Shown piece by piece: positions 1 to 8,132 of a stretch of 38,754 bases of DNA. Positions within the stretch are counted from its first letter, which is position 1, and every line of letters begins with the position of its first letter. This DNA comes from Oscillospiraceae bacterium (GTDB lineage Bacteria > Bacillota > Clostridia > Oscillospirales > Oscillospiraceae), in the NCBI GenBank assembly GCA_017516925.1, contig JAFXAQ010000031.1, forward strand, positions 1-38,754, in the 5' to 3' direction. A model generated the notes under the pieces. That model was given only the letters and a program-made list of their open reading frames with translations, made no database searches and was not told where the DNA came from. A program made the translations under genes and the position numbers.

Positions 1-843
1 GAGGGCGGTAATCTGCATGTGATTAAGAACACTGTTGTTAGTTTCCATGTTGAACTGGACAGCGTTGAGGGTGTTACTTTCCAGTGGCAGAGAGAAAAGA
101 TTGCTGGCAGATGGTTTAACGTAAAGAATAACGGCTACGACTCTGATACAGTTTCTTTTACTGCATCTCCTTATGGTAACTATCCCTATCGTTGTGAAAT
201 CACCGATGCCAACGGCACCAAGATTTATTCTGGCATCTATACGCTCACCTTCTATGAGCCTCCCGTTAACCCCAGAATTGTCAAGAACCCCGTGGATGCT
301 TATGTGCTTGCGGGCGGAACTACTACCTTCACCGTGCAGGCTGAGGGAAGCAGCTTTATAGATGACGGATCAGAAGATACCGGTGTGACTTATCAGTGGT
401 GGAGAAAGAAGGGAGATACATCCTGGATTGCAATCACTGATGCAACGACCGGCACTACTGGAGGGAGGACGGCTACCCTCGGCGTCAAGGTTTATAGCAA
501 TATGGGCGAATACCAGTATATGTGCGAGGTCAAGGACGGCTACGGCAATACCTTGAAGACGAAGGTAGTCAAGGCTAACATCATTACTGCAGTTAAGATC
601 ACCGCACAGCCCACAGCCATTTTGGCAGAAGATGGCGCTACTGCTACCTTCTCTTTCACCGCAACCGGTGATGTGAAGACTTATCGGTGGGAGCGCTTGA
701 AGAGCACCGGATGGACCCCAATCGGTTACGACGGCTATAATACAGATACCTTGACAACTACGGTCAAGAGCACTTACCGTTGCAAAATTACCGACCTTGC
801 CGGTAATGTTACCTACACCAGCCAGGTTACCTTTACGAAGTGA
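1..843 (+). CDS. Secreted multi-Ig-like protein, C-terminal part (continues from the right end)
   Basis: The frame is open from base 1 with no credible start. The first 123 bases repeat 38632-38754 in the same frame, so this is the 3' part of the gene that begins at 37693; joined, the protein would be 593 residues. This part encodes three tandem immunoglobulin-like beta-sandwich domains, roughly joined residues 315-400, 402-505 and 510-593. Each carries the Y-x-W core tryptophan (FQWQ, YQWW, YRWE) and a late Y-x-C (YRCE, YMCE, YRCK). The protein ends directly after the last domain with no LPXTG, membrane anchor or SLH domain, so it is either freely secreted or held by something not visible here. 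The GTG at 19 is internal. Function is unknown; adhesion or binding is only a guess from the fold. Confidence 0.8.
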   Translation, partial: EGGNLHVIKNTVVSFHVELDSVEGVTFQWQREKIAGRWFNVKNNGYDSDTVSFTASPYGNYPYRCEITDANGTKIYSGIYTLTFYEPPVNPRIVKNPVDAYVLAGGTTTFTVQAEGSSFIDDGSEDTGVTYQWWRKKGDTSWIAITDATTGTTGGRTATLGVKVYSNMGEYQYMCEVKDGYGNTLKTKVVKANIITAVKITAQPTAILAEDGATATFSFTATGDVKTYRWERLKSTGWTPIGYDGYNTDTLTTTVKSTYRCKITDLAGNVTYTSQVTFTK

Positions 844-860
844 CAAAATCCTAAAAACCA

Positions 861-897
861 AAAAAGCAGGTACGGATTGAACCGTACCTGCTTTTTT
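861..897. terminator. Bidirectional intrinsic terminator
   Basis: A 10-bp perfect stem, GCAGGTACGG/CCGTACCTGC, closes a 6-base loop. It is flanked by an A-run on the left and a T-run on the right, so it can stop transcription both from the Ig-protein gene and from the convergent ligase gene ending at 906. Confidence 0.9.
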
Positions 898-905
898 GGT
901 TATTC

Positions 906-3416
906 TTATTTTCCGTTGCCGGCGGTGTTACTGCCGTCGCCGGTGAGGCCCAAACGGGCTGCGGCATCCTCACGCATTTTGTACTTGAGAATTTTGCCGG
1001 CGGCATTCATAGGGAAGCTGTCCACAAATTCGATGTACTTGGGAACTTTATGCCGCGCCATACTAGCTTTAATATAGGCGGTCATTTCCTCTACGGTGAC
1101 AGAACCGGGCTCCTTGAGAATGATACAAGCCATAATTTCTTCGCCGTATTTTTTGTCCGGCACACCGATGACCTGCACATCCTTTACAGCCGTGTGGGTG
1201 TAGATGAATTCCTCAATCTCCTTGGGGTAGATGTTCTCACCGCCACGGATAATCATATCCTTCAATCTGCCGGTGATCCGCACATTGCCTGCTTCGTCCA
1301 TACAAGCCAAGTCTCCGGAGTGGAGCCAGCCAGCTGCATCAATGGTATCGGCAGTGCCCTTGGGCATCTTGTAGTAGCCCTTCATCGTATTGTAGCCCTT
1401 GGCGCAGAATTCGCCGTTGACGCCGGGACCAACCTCCAAGCCGGTTTCCGGGTCTACAATCTTGCACTGCACGTGGGGGAAAGCGTAGCCCACAGTGTCG
1501 GTACGAACCTCCAGAGAATCTGTCCAGGCGCTCATGGTGTTGCCCGGGGCGCATTCCGTCTGTCCGTAAACAGACACAATGCCGTACATATTCATTTCGT
1601 CAGGGCGGGCAGCCCGGCGCATCAGTTCAGGCGGACAGCCGGCGCCTGCCATAATACCGGTACGCATATGGGAAAAATCGGTCTTACGGTAATTGGGGTG
1701 ATTAAACATGGCGATAAACATAGTGGGAACGCCGTTAAACACCGTAATTTTCTCCTGGTTGATACAAGCCAGAGAGGAGGTTGCGGAGAAATAGGGCATC
1801 GGGCACATGGTAGTACCGTGGGTCATAGAGGAGGTCATAGACAGGGTCATACCGAAGCAGTGGAACATAGGCACCTGAATCATCATCCGGTCAGCGGTGG
1901 AAAGTCCCATTCGGTCGCCGATACATTTGCCGTTGTTGACTACGTTATAATGGGTCAGCATAACGCCCTTGGGGAAACCGGTGGTACCGGAGGTGTACTG
2001 CATATTGCACACGTCGTCGGGACGGACGGCAGCAGCCATTTGCGCCACCTGCTCCCGGCTGACCATGGTATACCGCGCCAAAGCCTCGTCGAAGGTTAGA
2101 CAGCCGGGCTGCTTGAAGCCTACGGTAATTACGTTGCGCAGGAAGGGCAGTCGCTTGCAGTGCAGGGGCTGACCGGGTTTGGTCTTGGCGATTTCCGGGC
2201 AAAGCTCGTTGATAATCTGGGCATAATTGGAGTCCAGACAGCTGTCAATCATCACCAGCGTGTGGGTATCGGATTGGCGGAGCAGATATTCCGCTTCGTG
2301 AATTTTATAGGCGGTATTCACCGTGACCAGCACGGCGCCAAGCTTGGTAGTTGCCCAGAAGGTGATGTACCAGGCGGGCACGTTGGTTGCCCAGATTGCT
2401 ACCTTGGAGCCTGCCTTCACACCCATGGACACCAGGGCCCTGGCAAAACGGTCCACCTCTTCCCGGAACTGGGCATAAGTCCGGGTGTAATCCAACGTGG
2501 TGTACTTAAAGCAATACTGGTCCGGGAATTCCTCTGCCACCCGATCCAGCACCTGGGGGAAGGTAAGGTTGATCAGCTCATCTTTTTTCCAGATGTACTG
2601 ACCGGTGCCGTCGTGATTGGGGTAAAGATGCTTTTTCATACCCCGGGTGGTATGGAACCGTGCCATATAGTTGACAAAATAGGGGAAAATAATCTCCGGG
2701 TCCTGCAGCTCCTCCAGCCATTCCGGCTTCCATTCCAAAGAGATGAAGCCGTCATAATTCACAGAGGAAAGTGCGCCCATTACCTCGTCAATGGGCATCG
2801 TGCCTTCTCCAATGAGTTGATAATTACCGGCATTGTCAGAATCCCGCAGGTGAACGTGGCACACATAAGCGCCCAGATGTTTGATGGTGGTATCGCCGCT
2901 TTCGCCAAAATCCCGGTAGGGGTGGTGTACATCCCACAAAGCGCCTAAGTTATCACTGGCAAACTGGTCCAGCATGGCGCGCAGTCTTGCAGTGTCGGCA
3001 TAGATGCCGCTGGTCTTCATCAGCAGGGTCACACCGGCTTTTTCCGCCATAGGAACCAATTGCTCCAAAGCGGTACGGACGCTTTCTTCATTATCTGTAA
3101 GGGCACAGGCAACCACATACTTGACCTGGGCGTTTTTTGCCACCTCAATGAGCGCTGTCAAGGTATCTGCAGCGCCGGAATCGGCGGAAATATCGCAAGA
3201 GGTATCAAAGCAGGGGATGGCCAGCTTTTTTTCCCGCAGGTCCCGTACCGTGGCGGCAATTTGGTAGGGGTGGAAAGGCCCGCCCTTTGCCAGCAACTCG
3301 TCGAATTTGGGAAGATTATATACTTCCACACCGGAAAAACCCATTTCCAATGCGGTTTGGGTCATTTCTTCCCAGGTTAATTGGGGCCAGCCCCGGGTAG
3401 AAAACGAGAGCTTCAT
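906..3416 (-). CDS. Fusion: TIM-barrel sugar isomerase/epimerase-like domain + AMP-forming acyl-CoA ligase
   Basis: This 836-residue protein has two domains. Residues 1 to about 255 match the xylose-isomerase-like/AP-endonuclease-2 TIM barrel: they keep Asp162 (WDVHHP), His187/His189 (HVHLRD) and Glu228 (ISLEW). The first metal-ligand Glu expected after the VTLL strand is Lys134 here. Residues about 275-836 are a complete ANL-superfamily adenylate-forming ligase: P-loop YTSGTTGFPKG at 474-484, YGQTE near 617-621, WLHSGD near 697-702, GRLKDMIIRGGENIYP at 716-731 and catalytic Lys808 in AAGKILK. The ligase should make an acyl-CoA from a carboxylate with ATP; the substrate is unknown. Its ATG overlaps the stop of the upstream LeuA-like gene as ATGA, so the two are translationally coupled and under the minus-strand T-box. 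Separate genes joined by sequencing error is unlikely because the frame is continuous and both domains are intact. Confidence 0.85.
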   Translation of the reverse strand: MKLSFSTRGWPQLTWEEMTQTALEMGFSGVEVYNLPKFDELLAKGGPFHPYQIAATVRDLREKKLAIPCFDTSCDISADSGAADTLTALIEVAKNAQVKYVVACALTDNEESVRTALEQLVPMAEKAGVTLLMKTSGIYADTARLRAMLDQFASDNLGALWDVHHPYRDFGESGDTTIKHLGAYVCHVHLRDSDNAGNYQLIGEGTMPIDEVMGALSSVNYDGFISLEWKPEWLEELQDPEIIFPYFVNYMARFHTTRGMKKHLYPNHDGTGQYIWKKDELINLTFPQVLDRVAEEFPDQYCFKYTTLDYTRTYAQFREEVDRFARALVSMGVKAGSKVAIWATNVPAWYITFWATTKLGAVLVTVNTAYKIHEAEYLLRQSDTHTLVMIDSCLDSNYAQIINELCPEIAKTKPGQPLHCKRLPFLRNVITVGFKQPGCLTFDEALARYTMVSREQVAQMAAAVRPDDVCNMQYTSGTTGFPKGVMLTHYNVVNNGKCIGDRMGLSTADRMMIQVPMFHCFGMTLSMTSSMTHGTTMCPMPYFSATSSLACINQEKITVFNGVPTMFIAMFNHPNYRKTDFSHMRTGIMAGAGCPPELMRRAARPDEMNMYGIVSVYGQTECAPGNTMSAWTDSLEVRTDTVGYAFPHVQCKIVDPETGLEVGPGVNGEFCAKGYNTMKGYYKMPKGTADTIDAAGWLHSGDLACMDEAGNVRITGRLKDMIIRGGENIYPKEIEEFIYTHTAVKDVQVIGVPDKKYGEEIMACIILKEPGSVTVEEMTAYIKASMARHKVPKYIEFVDSFPMNAAGKILKYKMREDAAARLGLTGDGSNTAGNGK

Positions 3417-4816
3417 ACTTCCTCCTCCTCGTATACAATCTTATTCAGCGCGCTCAGGTATGCGTGGATACCGGCAGCGACGATGTCGGTGGAAATTCCC
3501 TTTCCGGAATAGACCTTGCCACCGCTGCGCAGCTTCACAACCGTCTGTCCCATTGCTTCGCGACCCTCGGTAACTGCCTGCAGCTGGAAATCATCCAGCT
3601 CATAGTGGCGGCCGGTGATGCTTTCGATGGCAACGAAGGCGGCGTCAATAGGACCGTCACCAATAGATACACCCTCCATGGGCTGGTCATTCTTCATAAG
3701 CTTAATGTGGGCGGTGGAAGAAATGGTGTTGCCGGAGGTGATCACAAAGGTATCCAGCTTATAAGTAGGGGGAACCTGCAAGGCAGCGGAGGCAATAATG
3801 GCATCCAGCTCCTTGGTGCTGACCTGCTCTTTCTTGGCGGCGATGCGTTTGAAGGCTTCATAGACCTTGATGCTGTCATCCTCGGACAGGTCATAGCCAA
3901 GCTGCTGGGCAACCTTTGTCAGGGCAGCCACATCATCATGGGCGGTCAGGTAAATGCCGGTGTCTGCCTGCGCAGCGCTCATAGCGTTCTTGGTCTTCAC
4001 GGTCTGACAGATTTGGGATACCCGGTCCATAATTCGGCTCAGCTGGGTAATCTGTACACAGCTGCTTGCCCCAAAGGTATCGCCTCTTGCGGATAGCAGC
4101 TTTGCCAGATTAGCAAGACTGGCGGTATCGATGGGATAGACGGCGGCTTTCAACTCTGTGACACCTTCTGCCACAGCAGCAATGGCGCAGGCATCTGCCA
4201 TAGACAGTGCATTGCAGCAGGAAACGCCTACATTTGCGGTTTTTATTTCCGGAACTGCTGCATAAAGCTCCTGGATAAACTGGGCAAATTCAGCAGGTAG
4301 CATAGAACCGGCGGTGTCACAAAGGGTAACGGTGGTTGCGCCGGCAGCAATCGCAGCCTGGATGGTAGATGCAAGAAAAGCGGGGTCTGCCCGGATGGCA
4401 TCGTCGGCTAAAAATTCCACATCGGCACACAGCGCCTTGCTGGCGGCGATGGTGTCTGCAATGGCAGAGCGCATAGCATCCGGTTTCTTGTGATACAGAT
4501 ATTCCATCTGCACGGCGCTGACGGCGCCGCAAACCTGTAGCCGGGGCGCCTTGGCTTGCTGCAGGGCAGCCCAAACCTGTCCGGGACCCTCGGCGGTCAA
4601 GGAGACGGGAACGGCAACAATGCTGTCTGTTACCGCAGCGGCAATGGACTTAATCCGCAGACTGTCGATACGGGGATTATCAATCCCCTCCAACTCAATT
4701 ACGGAAACGCCCAGTTTGTCCAGCAGCTTTGCCAGCTCGATTTTCTCCTTAAAGGACAGGCTAAAGCCGTCGGCAACCTGCTTCATAGTCATATCAGACA
4801 ATTTAATTGTGTTCAT
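3413..4816 (-). CDS. 2-isopropylmalate synthase-like protein, catalytic residues lost
   Basis: This 467-residue protein resembles LeuA/CimA/homocitrate synthase. A DRE-TIM barrel covers about residues 1-300 and a LeuA-type allosteric dimerisation domain about 350-460, with the conserved ISSTAHIKL and SIGDGPIDAAF stretches. The usual D-T-T-L-R-D-G-E-Q near the N-terminus is replaced by SDMTMKQ (residues 7-13), and the metal-binding H-C-H-N-D by S199-C-C-N-A203. The G-x-G-E-R segment reads as PIDTAS, while Asp167 in CDTAG remains. Normal aldol-condensing activity is therefore doubtful; a leucine- or isoleucine-sensing pseudoenzyme or a changed reaction is possible. I chose ATG 4816 because AAGGAG precedes it and the longer frame runs through the T-box leader. 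It is the first gene of the T-box transcript and overlaps the next gene by 4 bases. Confidence 0.8.
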   Translation of the reverse strand: MNTIKLSDMTMKQVADGFSLSFKEKIELAKLLDKLGVSVIELEGIDNPRIDSLRIKSIAAAVTDSIVAVPVSLTAEGPGQVWAALQQAKAPRLQVCGAVSAVQMEYLYHKKPDAMRSAIADTIAASKALCADVEFLADDAIRADPAFLASTIQAAIAAGATTVTLCDTAGSMLPAEFAQFIQELYAAVPEIKTANVGVSCCNALSMADACAIAAVAEGVTELKAAVYPIDTASLANLAKLLSARGDTFGASSCVQITQLSRIMDRVSQICQTVKTKNAMSAAQADTGIYLTAHDDVAALTKVAQQLGYDLSEDDSIKVYEAFKRIAAKKEQVSTKELDAIIASAALQVPPTYKLDTFVITSGNTISSTAHIKLMKNDQPMEGVSIGDGPIDAAFVAIESITGRHYELDDFQLQAVTEGREAMGQTVVKLRSGGKVYSGKGISTDIVAAGIHAYLSALNKIVYEEEEV

Positions 4817-4841
4817 AGCTTGCAACTCCTTATTGTAAATG

Positions 4842-4871
4842 AAAAGCCCCTGAGGTCCAAGGACCTCAGGG
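4842..4871 (-). terminator. T-box leader terminator (minus strand)
   Basis: An 11-bp inverted repeat, CCCTGAGGTCC/GGACCTCAGGG, is followed on the minus strand by GC and TTTT. It lies directly after the T-box sequence and before the ribosome site of the LeuA-like gene, as expected for the OFF conformation of a transcriptional T-box. Confidence 0.85.
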
Positions 4872-5117
4872 ACGAACTGAAAAATTCGCGGTACCACCCT
4901 GTTTATTTCCCAAAGGGAAATCACTCTCGGACTTCCAACAAAGTCCCAGCCGATAACGGGGCGACCGGATTCCATTACTAATCCTTGCGGAGGTTTACAG
5001 AACCGACTCGGGAAGCAGACTGCCATCCATAGAAGCTCCGGTTCGCACCAACCACCGGCTCTCTGTAGCTCCCCGGGGGGATAACAGGATTTCCGTCAAA
5101 GTCATTAAAAATATTAC
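4842..5117 (-). promoter_or_regulatory. T-box riboswitch, probably leucine-specific
   Basis: On the minus strand the leader contains the stem I apex (CAGAGAG, then GGTTGGTGCGA) at about 5033-5059. The invariant T-box AGGGTGGTACCGCG lies at 4900-4887, and a terminator follows. Hand folding of stem I gives a 9-bp helix, CTGTTATCC with GGATGGCAG, and a lower GGAA/TTCC helix. The 3' specifier strand between them reads TCTGC, so the codon in register is CTG (Leu). CTT would also be Leu. The family senses uncharged tRNA and allows read-through into the LeuA-like and ligase-fusion genes. The T-box identity is certain from the motif; the amino acid is inferred. Confidence 0.9.
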
Positions 5118-5121
5118 TGCC

Positions 5122-5150
5122 ATTTAAGCACAAAAGGCAGGATTTGTCAA
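5122..5150 (-). promoter_or_regulatory. Promoter of the minus-strand T-box operon
   Basis: On the minus strand TTGACA (5150-5145) and TTAAAT (5127-5122) are separated by 17 bases. This places the transcript start near 5115, just ahead of stem I of the T-box. Confidence 0.7.
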
Positions 5151-5219
5151 TGAAAATTTTTAATTTCCTAAAAAAATCTGTCCATAACAGAAAAAAATTC
5201 GTTTTTCGTGGAAAAACAC

Positions 5220-5248
5220 TTGACATTTTTGCCCTGCCGTGTTAAATT
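5220..5248 (+). promoter_or_regulatory. Promoter of the plus-strand T-box operon
   Basis: TTGACA (5220-5225) is followed 16 bases later by TTAAAT (5242-5247). The start would be near 5254. It diverges from the minus-strand promoter, leaving about 69 AT-rich bases between the two -35 boxes. Confidence 0.7.
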
Positions 5249-5253
5249 CATTC

Positions 5254-5519
5254 CAATATGATAAAAGGCAAAGACGAAGTCGGCAGAATCAGGGCATTTT
5301 TCAGAGAGTTGGCGTTTGGTGCGAGCCAATAAATTTCCGGTTCAATTGCTTATCCCTTCCGAGCTGAAGCGCTGAAAGGCAGCACCCAGTAAGCGCGTCC
5401 GTATTCCTGCGTTAAAGGATAGGATTTATTGGAATCCGAAGTGGCGATTTTGGTCGCAATTTGAGTGGTACCGCGGGTATGTTTTGCTCGTCTCAAGAAG
5501 TTTCTTGAGACGTTTTTTT
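5254..5519 (+). promoter_or_regulatory. T-box riboswitch, probably isoleucine-specific
   Basis: The leader contains the stem I apex (CAGAGAG at 5301-5307, then TTTGGTGCGA), the T-box GAGTGGTACCGCGG at 5463-5476, and a terminator. Aligning its 3' specifier strand with that of the neighbouring leader on the shared TTCC...GAG segment puts ATC (Ile) where the neighbour has CTG. The local helices GAAG/CTTC and GGGCA/TGCTT flank it. It precedes acyl-CoA synthetase, 2-oxoacid oxidoreductase and aminotransferase genes, which fits a branched-chain amino acid supply operon. The specifier reading is by hand and should be checked with a covariance model. Confidence 0.9.
5489..5519 (+). terminator. T-box leader terminator (plus strand)
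   Basis: An 11-bp stem, CGTCTCAAGAA/TTCTTGAGACG, with a 2-base spacer is followed by seven T. It is the OFF hairpin of the T-box. Confidence 0.9.
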
Positions 5520-5525
5520 ATTTTA

Positions 5526-5800
5526 GGCTGAGAGGACTCGAACCGAAATAGCCTCTCAGTAGTCCTTTTTTCTGCTTTTTGCATTATCTTCCTTGCCTTG
5601 CGTCAGCAAGGCAGCGTCATCTGCACCAAAAATCAACAAAAAATTACTGACTGAGAGGTGCCTGGCAGTTTTCAGCCGCCTGCATTTTCCAAGACAAAGA
5701 AAAACACGCAGATAATACTTCCTGTATTAGCAAGGGATTTTCTGCTGTATTGAGGAATGCAGCCGCCTGAAAACCTGTTTGGGTTCGAGTTCTCTCAGCC
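5526..5800. repeat. MITE-like inverted-repeat element between T-box and first gene
   Basis: The ends of this roughly 275-bp piece are imperfect inverted repeats: 5525-5544 against 5782-5801, with one mismatch in 20. A TA dinucleotide flanks both sides, as in TA-targeting (Tc1/mariner/IS630-type) miniature elements. Inside are further inverted repeats: CTGAGAGG/CCTCTCAG at 5528-5559, GCCTTGC/GCAAGGC around 5595-5612, and 5668-5690 against 5755-5776. There is no coding capacity. The right end abuts the ribosome site of the first fusion gene. The first internal hairpin is followed by a T-run (5566-5571) and could act as an extra terminator. It may instead be a structured leader RNA; copies elsewhere in the genome would decide. 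Confidence 0.55.
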
Positions 5801-5819
5801 TATGAAAGGAGATCCTACC

Positions 5820-8087
5820 ATGGCCAACACCAATACCGCAACACAACTTATGGACATCGCAACCCGAATCAGAGGTATGCGGGAGATTTTGGGCTACAGT
5901 ATGAAGAAAATGGCTGAGCTGACGGAGGTGGGTGAAGAAATTTACCACCAGTATGAAACGGGAACCGTTGATCTGCCCTTTACCTTCCTGCATAAGTGCG
6001 CAAAAATTTTTGGCGTGGAAATCACCGTTTTGTTGGAAGGTCACAGCGCAAAGCTCAGCGGCTATACCGTGACCCGCCGTGGAAAGGGTCTGGTAACCGC
6101 CAGCGAGGACGGTATCACCATTCAGGATATGGCGCCGATGTTCCGCAAGAAGCTGGCAACCCCTTATTGGGTTACCTATAAATACTCCGAAGAGCTTCAG
6201 AGCAAGCCCATTCATACCACCACCCACACCGGTCAGGAATTTGACCTGGTGATTAAGGGCGCTATGCGTATCAAGGTGGGCGACCACGAAGAGGTTTTGC
6301 GGGAGGGCGACAGCATTTTCTATAAGTCCTCCACCCCGCACGGTATGATTGCCATCGACGGCCAGGACTGTGTGTTCCTTTCTATGATTATGGCATCCGA
6401 TACCACGGACCAGCCCCTGTTCATTGGACAAAGCCGCAAGGGTAAGCCTGACCAGCCCCTGCTGTGCAATAAGTTTGTCAATGCCCATGAGGATGAAAAC
6501 GGCATATTCCAGGGTATGACCTTCTCCGATGAGGAGACCTACAACTTTGCCTTTGACACGGTGGATGCCATCGCAAGAAGAGAACCGGAAAAGCTGGCTA
6601 TGGTTCACGTTGCAAATGATATGACCGAGCGCCGGTTTACCTTCAAGGATTTTAAAGACGCATCTTCTCAAAGCGCCAACTACTTCAAATCCCTGGGTAT
6701 CAAGCGGGGCGACCGGGTGATGCTGGTGCTGAAGCGTCATTACCAGTTCTGGTTTGCGATTTTGGGTCTGCACAAATTGGGCGCCATCGCAATTCCTGCT
6801 ACCAACCAGCTGATGGAGCACGATTTTGTATACCGATTCCAGGCAGCGGATGTCAGCGCTGTTGTGTGCACTGCTGACGGTAATACCGCTGAGCAGATTG
6901 AGCTGGCAGAAAAATCTGCCAACATCAGCCTGACCAAGGTTTTGGTAGGCGGCAGCCGGGAGGGCTGGCACGATTATAATGAGGAATATAAGTTGTTCAG
7001 CCGCCGCTATGAGCGCACAGAGGATGCCCCCTGCGGCTCAGACCCGATGCTGATGCTTTTCACCTCCGGTACCACCGGCTATCCCAAGATGGCAACCCAT
7101 TCCTATAAGTATGCCCTTGGGCACTACGTAACTGCAAAGTACTGGCATCTGTGTGAGCGTGACGGTCTGCACTTTACCATTTCTGAGACCGGTTGGGGTA
7201 AGGCCCTGTGGGGCAAGCTCTACGGTCAGTGGCTGTGCGAGGGCGCTGTGTTTACCTATGACTTTGACCGCTTTGACGCAGAGAAAATTCTGCCGATGTT
7301 CAAGCAATATGATATCACTACCTTCTGCGCACCGCCCACGATGTACCGTATGCTCATCAAGCAGGACTTGAACAAATATGACCTTTCTTCCATTCACCAT
7401 GCAACCACCGCCGGTGAAGCATTAAACCCGGAGGTGTTCTACCAGTTCGAAAAGGCGACAGGTCTTCGCATCCACGAGGGCTTTGGTCAGACGGAGATGA
7501 CCTTGGGTATCGCAAACCTCTATGGCGCGAATATCAAGCCCGGCGCCATGGGTAAGCCGGTTCCCGGCTACGGCATTGACATCGTGGACCAGGACGGCAA
7601 CCCGGTAGCGGATGGTGTCAACGGTGAAATTGTCATTCGCACCGATCCCAAGCCCACCTGCGGTGTGTTCCTGGGCTACTATCGCAATCAGGAGGCTACC
7701 GACAGCGTATGGCACGACGGTATGTATCATACCGGTGACGTTGCCTGGCGTGACGAGGATGGCTACTATTGGTATGTGGGCAGAGCTGACGATGTGATCA
7801 AATCCTCCGGCTACCGTATCGGACCCTTTGAAATTGAAAGCACCATTATGGAGCTTCCCTATGTTCTGGAGTGCGGTGTTTGCGCTGCGCCGGACGAGGT
7901 TCGGGGTCAGGTAGTAAAGGCCTGTATCGTGCTGGTTCCCGGCAAGGAGGGTACAGAGGAACTGAAAAAAGAAATTCAGAACTACGTCAAAACCCACACC
8001 GCACCTTATAAGTACCCCAGAATTGTGGAGTTCCGCACAGAGCTTCCCAAGACAATTTCCGGAAAGATTATGCGAAACAAGCTGTAA
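5820..8087 (+). CDS. XRE HTH-cupin-acyl-CoA synthetase fusion (copy 1)
   Basis: The protein has 755 residues. Residues about 11-72 form an XRE-type helix-turn-helix, and about 115-195 a cupin sensor with H-T-G-Q-E-F and S-T-P-H-G. Residues about 235-755 are a complete AMP-forming acyl-CoA synthetase of the medium-chain/ACSM type: P-loop FTSGTTGYPK at 414-423, GFGQTE at 554-559, YHTGD at 636-640, YRIGPFEIE near 665-673 and catalytic Lys749 in ISGKI. It should activate a short or branched fatty acid to its CoA ester. HTH-cupin regulators and such ligases are usually separate proteins, so the fusion suggests an enzyme that also binds DNA. I chose ATG 5820 because AAAGGAG lies 8 bases upstream. 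It is the first gene after the Ile T-box, separated from it by an inverted-repeat element. The exact substrate is inferred from downstream genes. Confidence 0.9.
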   Translation: MANTNTATQLMDIATRIRGMREILGYSMKKMAELTEVGEEIYHQYETGTVDLPFTFLHKCAKIFGVEITVLLEGHSAKLSGYTVTRRGKGLVTASEDGITIQDMAPMFRKKLATPYWVTYKYSEELQSKPIHTTTHTGQEFDLVIKGAMRIKVGDHEEVLREGDSIFYKSSTPHGMIAIDGQDCVFLSMIMASDTTDQPLFIGQSRKGKPDQPLLCNKFVNAHEDENGIFQGMTFSDEETYNFAFDTVDAIARREPEKLAMVHVANDMTERRFTFKDFKDASSQSANYFKSLGIKRGDRVMLVLKRHYQFWFAILGLHKLGAIAIPATNQLMEHDFVYRFQAADVSAVVCTADGNTAEQIELAEKSANISLTKVLVGGSREGWHDYNEEYKLFSRRYERTEDAPCGSDPMLMLFTSGTTGYPKMATHSYKYALGHYVTAKYWHLCERDGLHFTISETGWGKALWGKLYGQWLCEGAVFTYDFDRFDAEKILPMFKQYDITTFCAPPTMYRMLIKQDLNKYDLSSIHHATTAGEALNPEVFYQFEKATGLRIHEGFGQTEMTLGIANLYGANIKPGAMGKPVPGYGIDIVDQDGNPVADGVNGEIVIRTDPKPTCGVFLGYYRNQEATDSVWHDGMYHTGDVAWRDEDGYYWYVGRADDVIKSSGYRIGPFEIESTIMELPYVLECGVCAAPDEVRGQVVKACIVLVPGKEGTEELKKEIQNYVKTHTAPYKYPRIVEFRTELPKTISGKIMRNKL

Positions 8088-8102
8088 AAAGTGCGACAAA
8101 TA

Positions 8103-8132
8103 TTGACAATGCTCTGCTATATTTAGTATAAT
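8103..8132 (+). promoter_or_regulatory. Internal promoter before copy 2
   Basis: TTGACA (8103-8108), an 18-base spacer and a perfect TATAAT (8127-8132) lie in the 76-bp gap between the two fusion genes. There is no T-box here, so genes from 8164 onward can also be transcribed independently of the T-box. Confidence 0.75.

Noticed and set aside
4817..5026. Longer reading frame for the LeuA-like gene
   Set aside because: It runs through the T-box motif and terminator; the AAGGAG site and family alignment support ATG 4816.
5525..5545. tRNA-like T-loop sequence on the minus strand (GGTTCGAGTCC) and a similar copy at 5782
   Set aside because: The flanking bases do not pair as a T-stem, and no acceptor, D or anticodon arms could be formed. 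The two copies are better explained as terminal inverted repeats.
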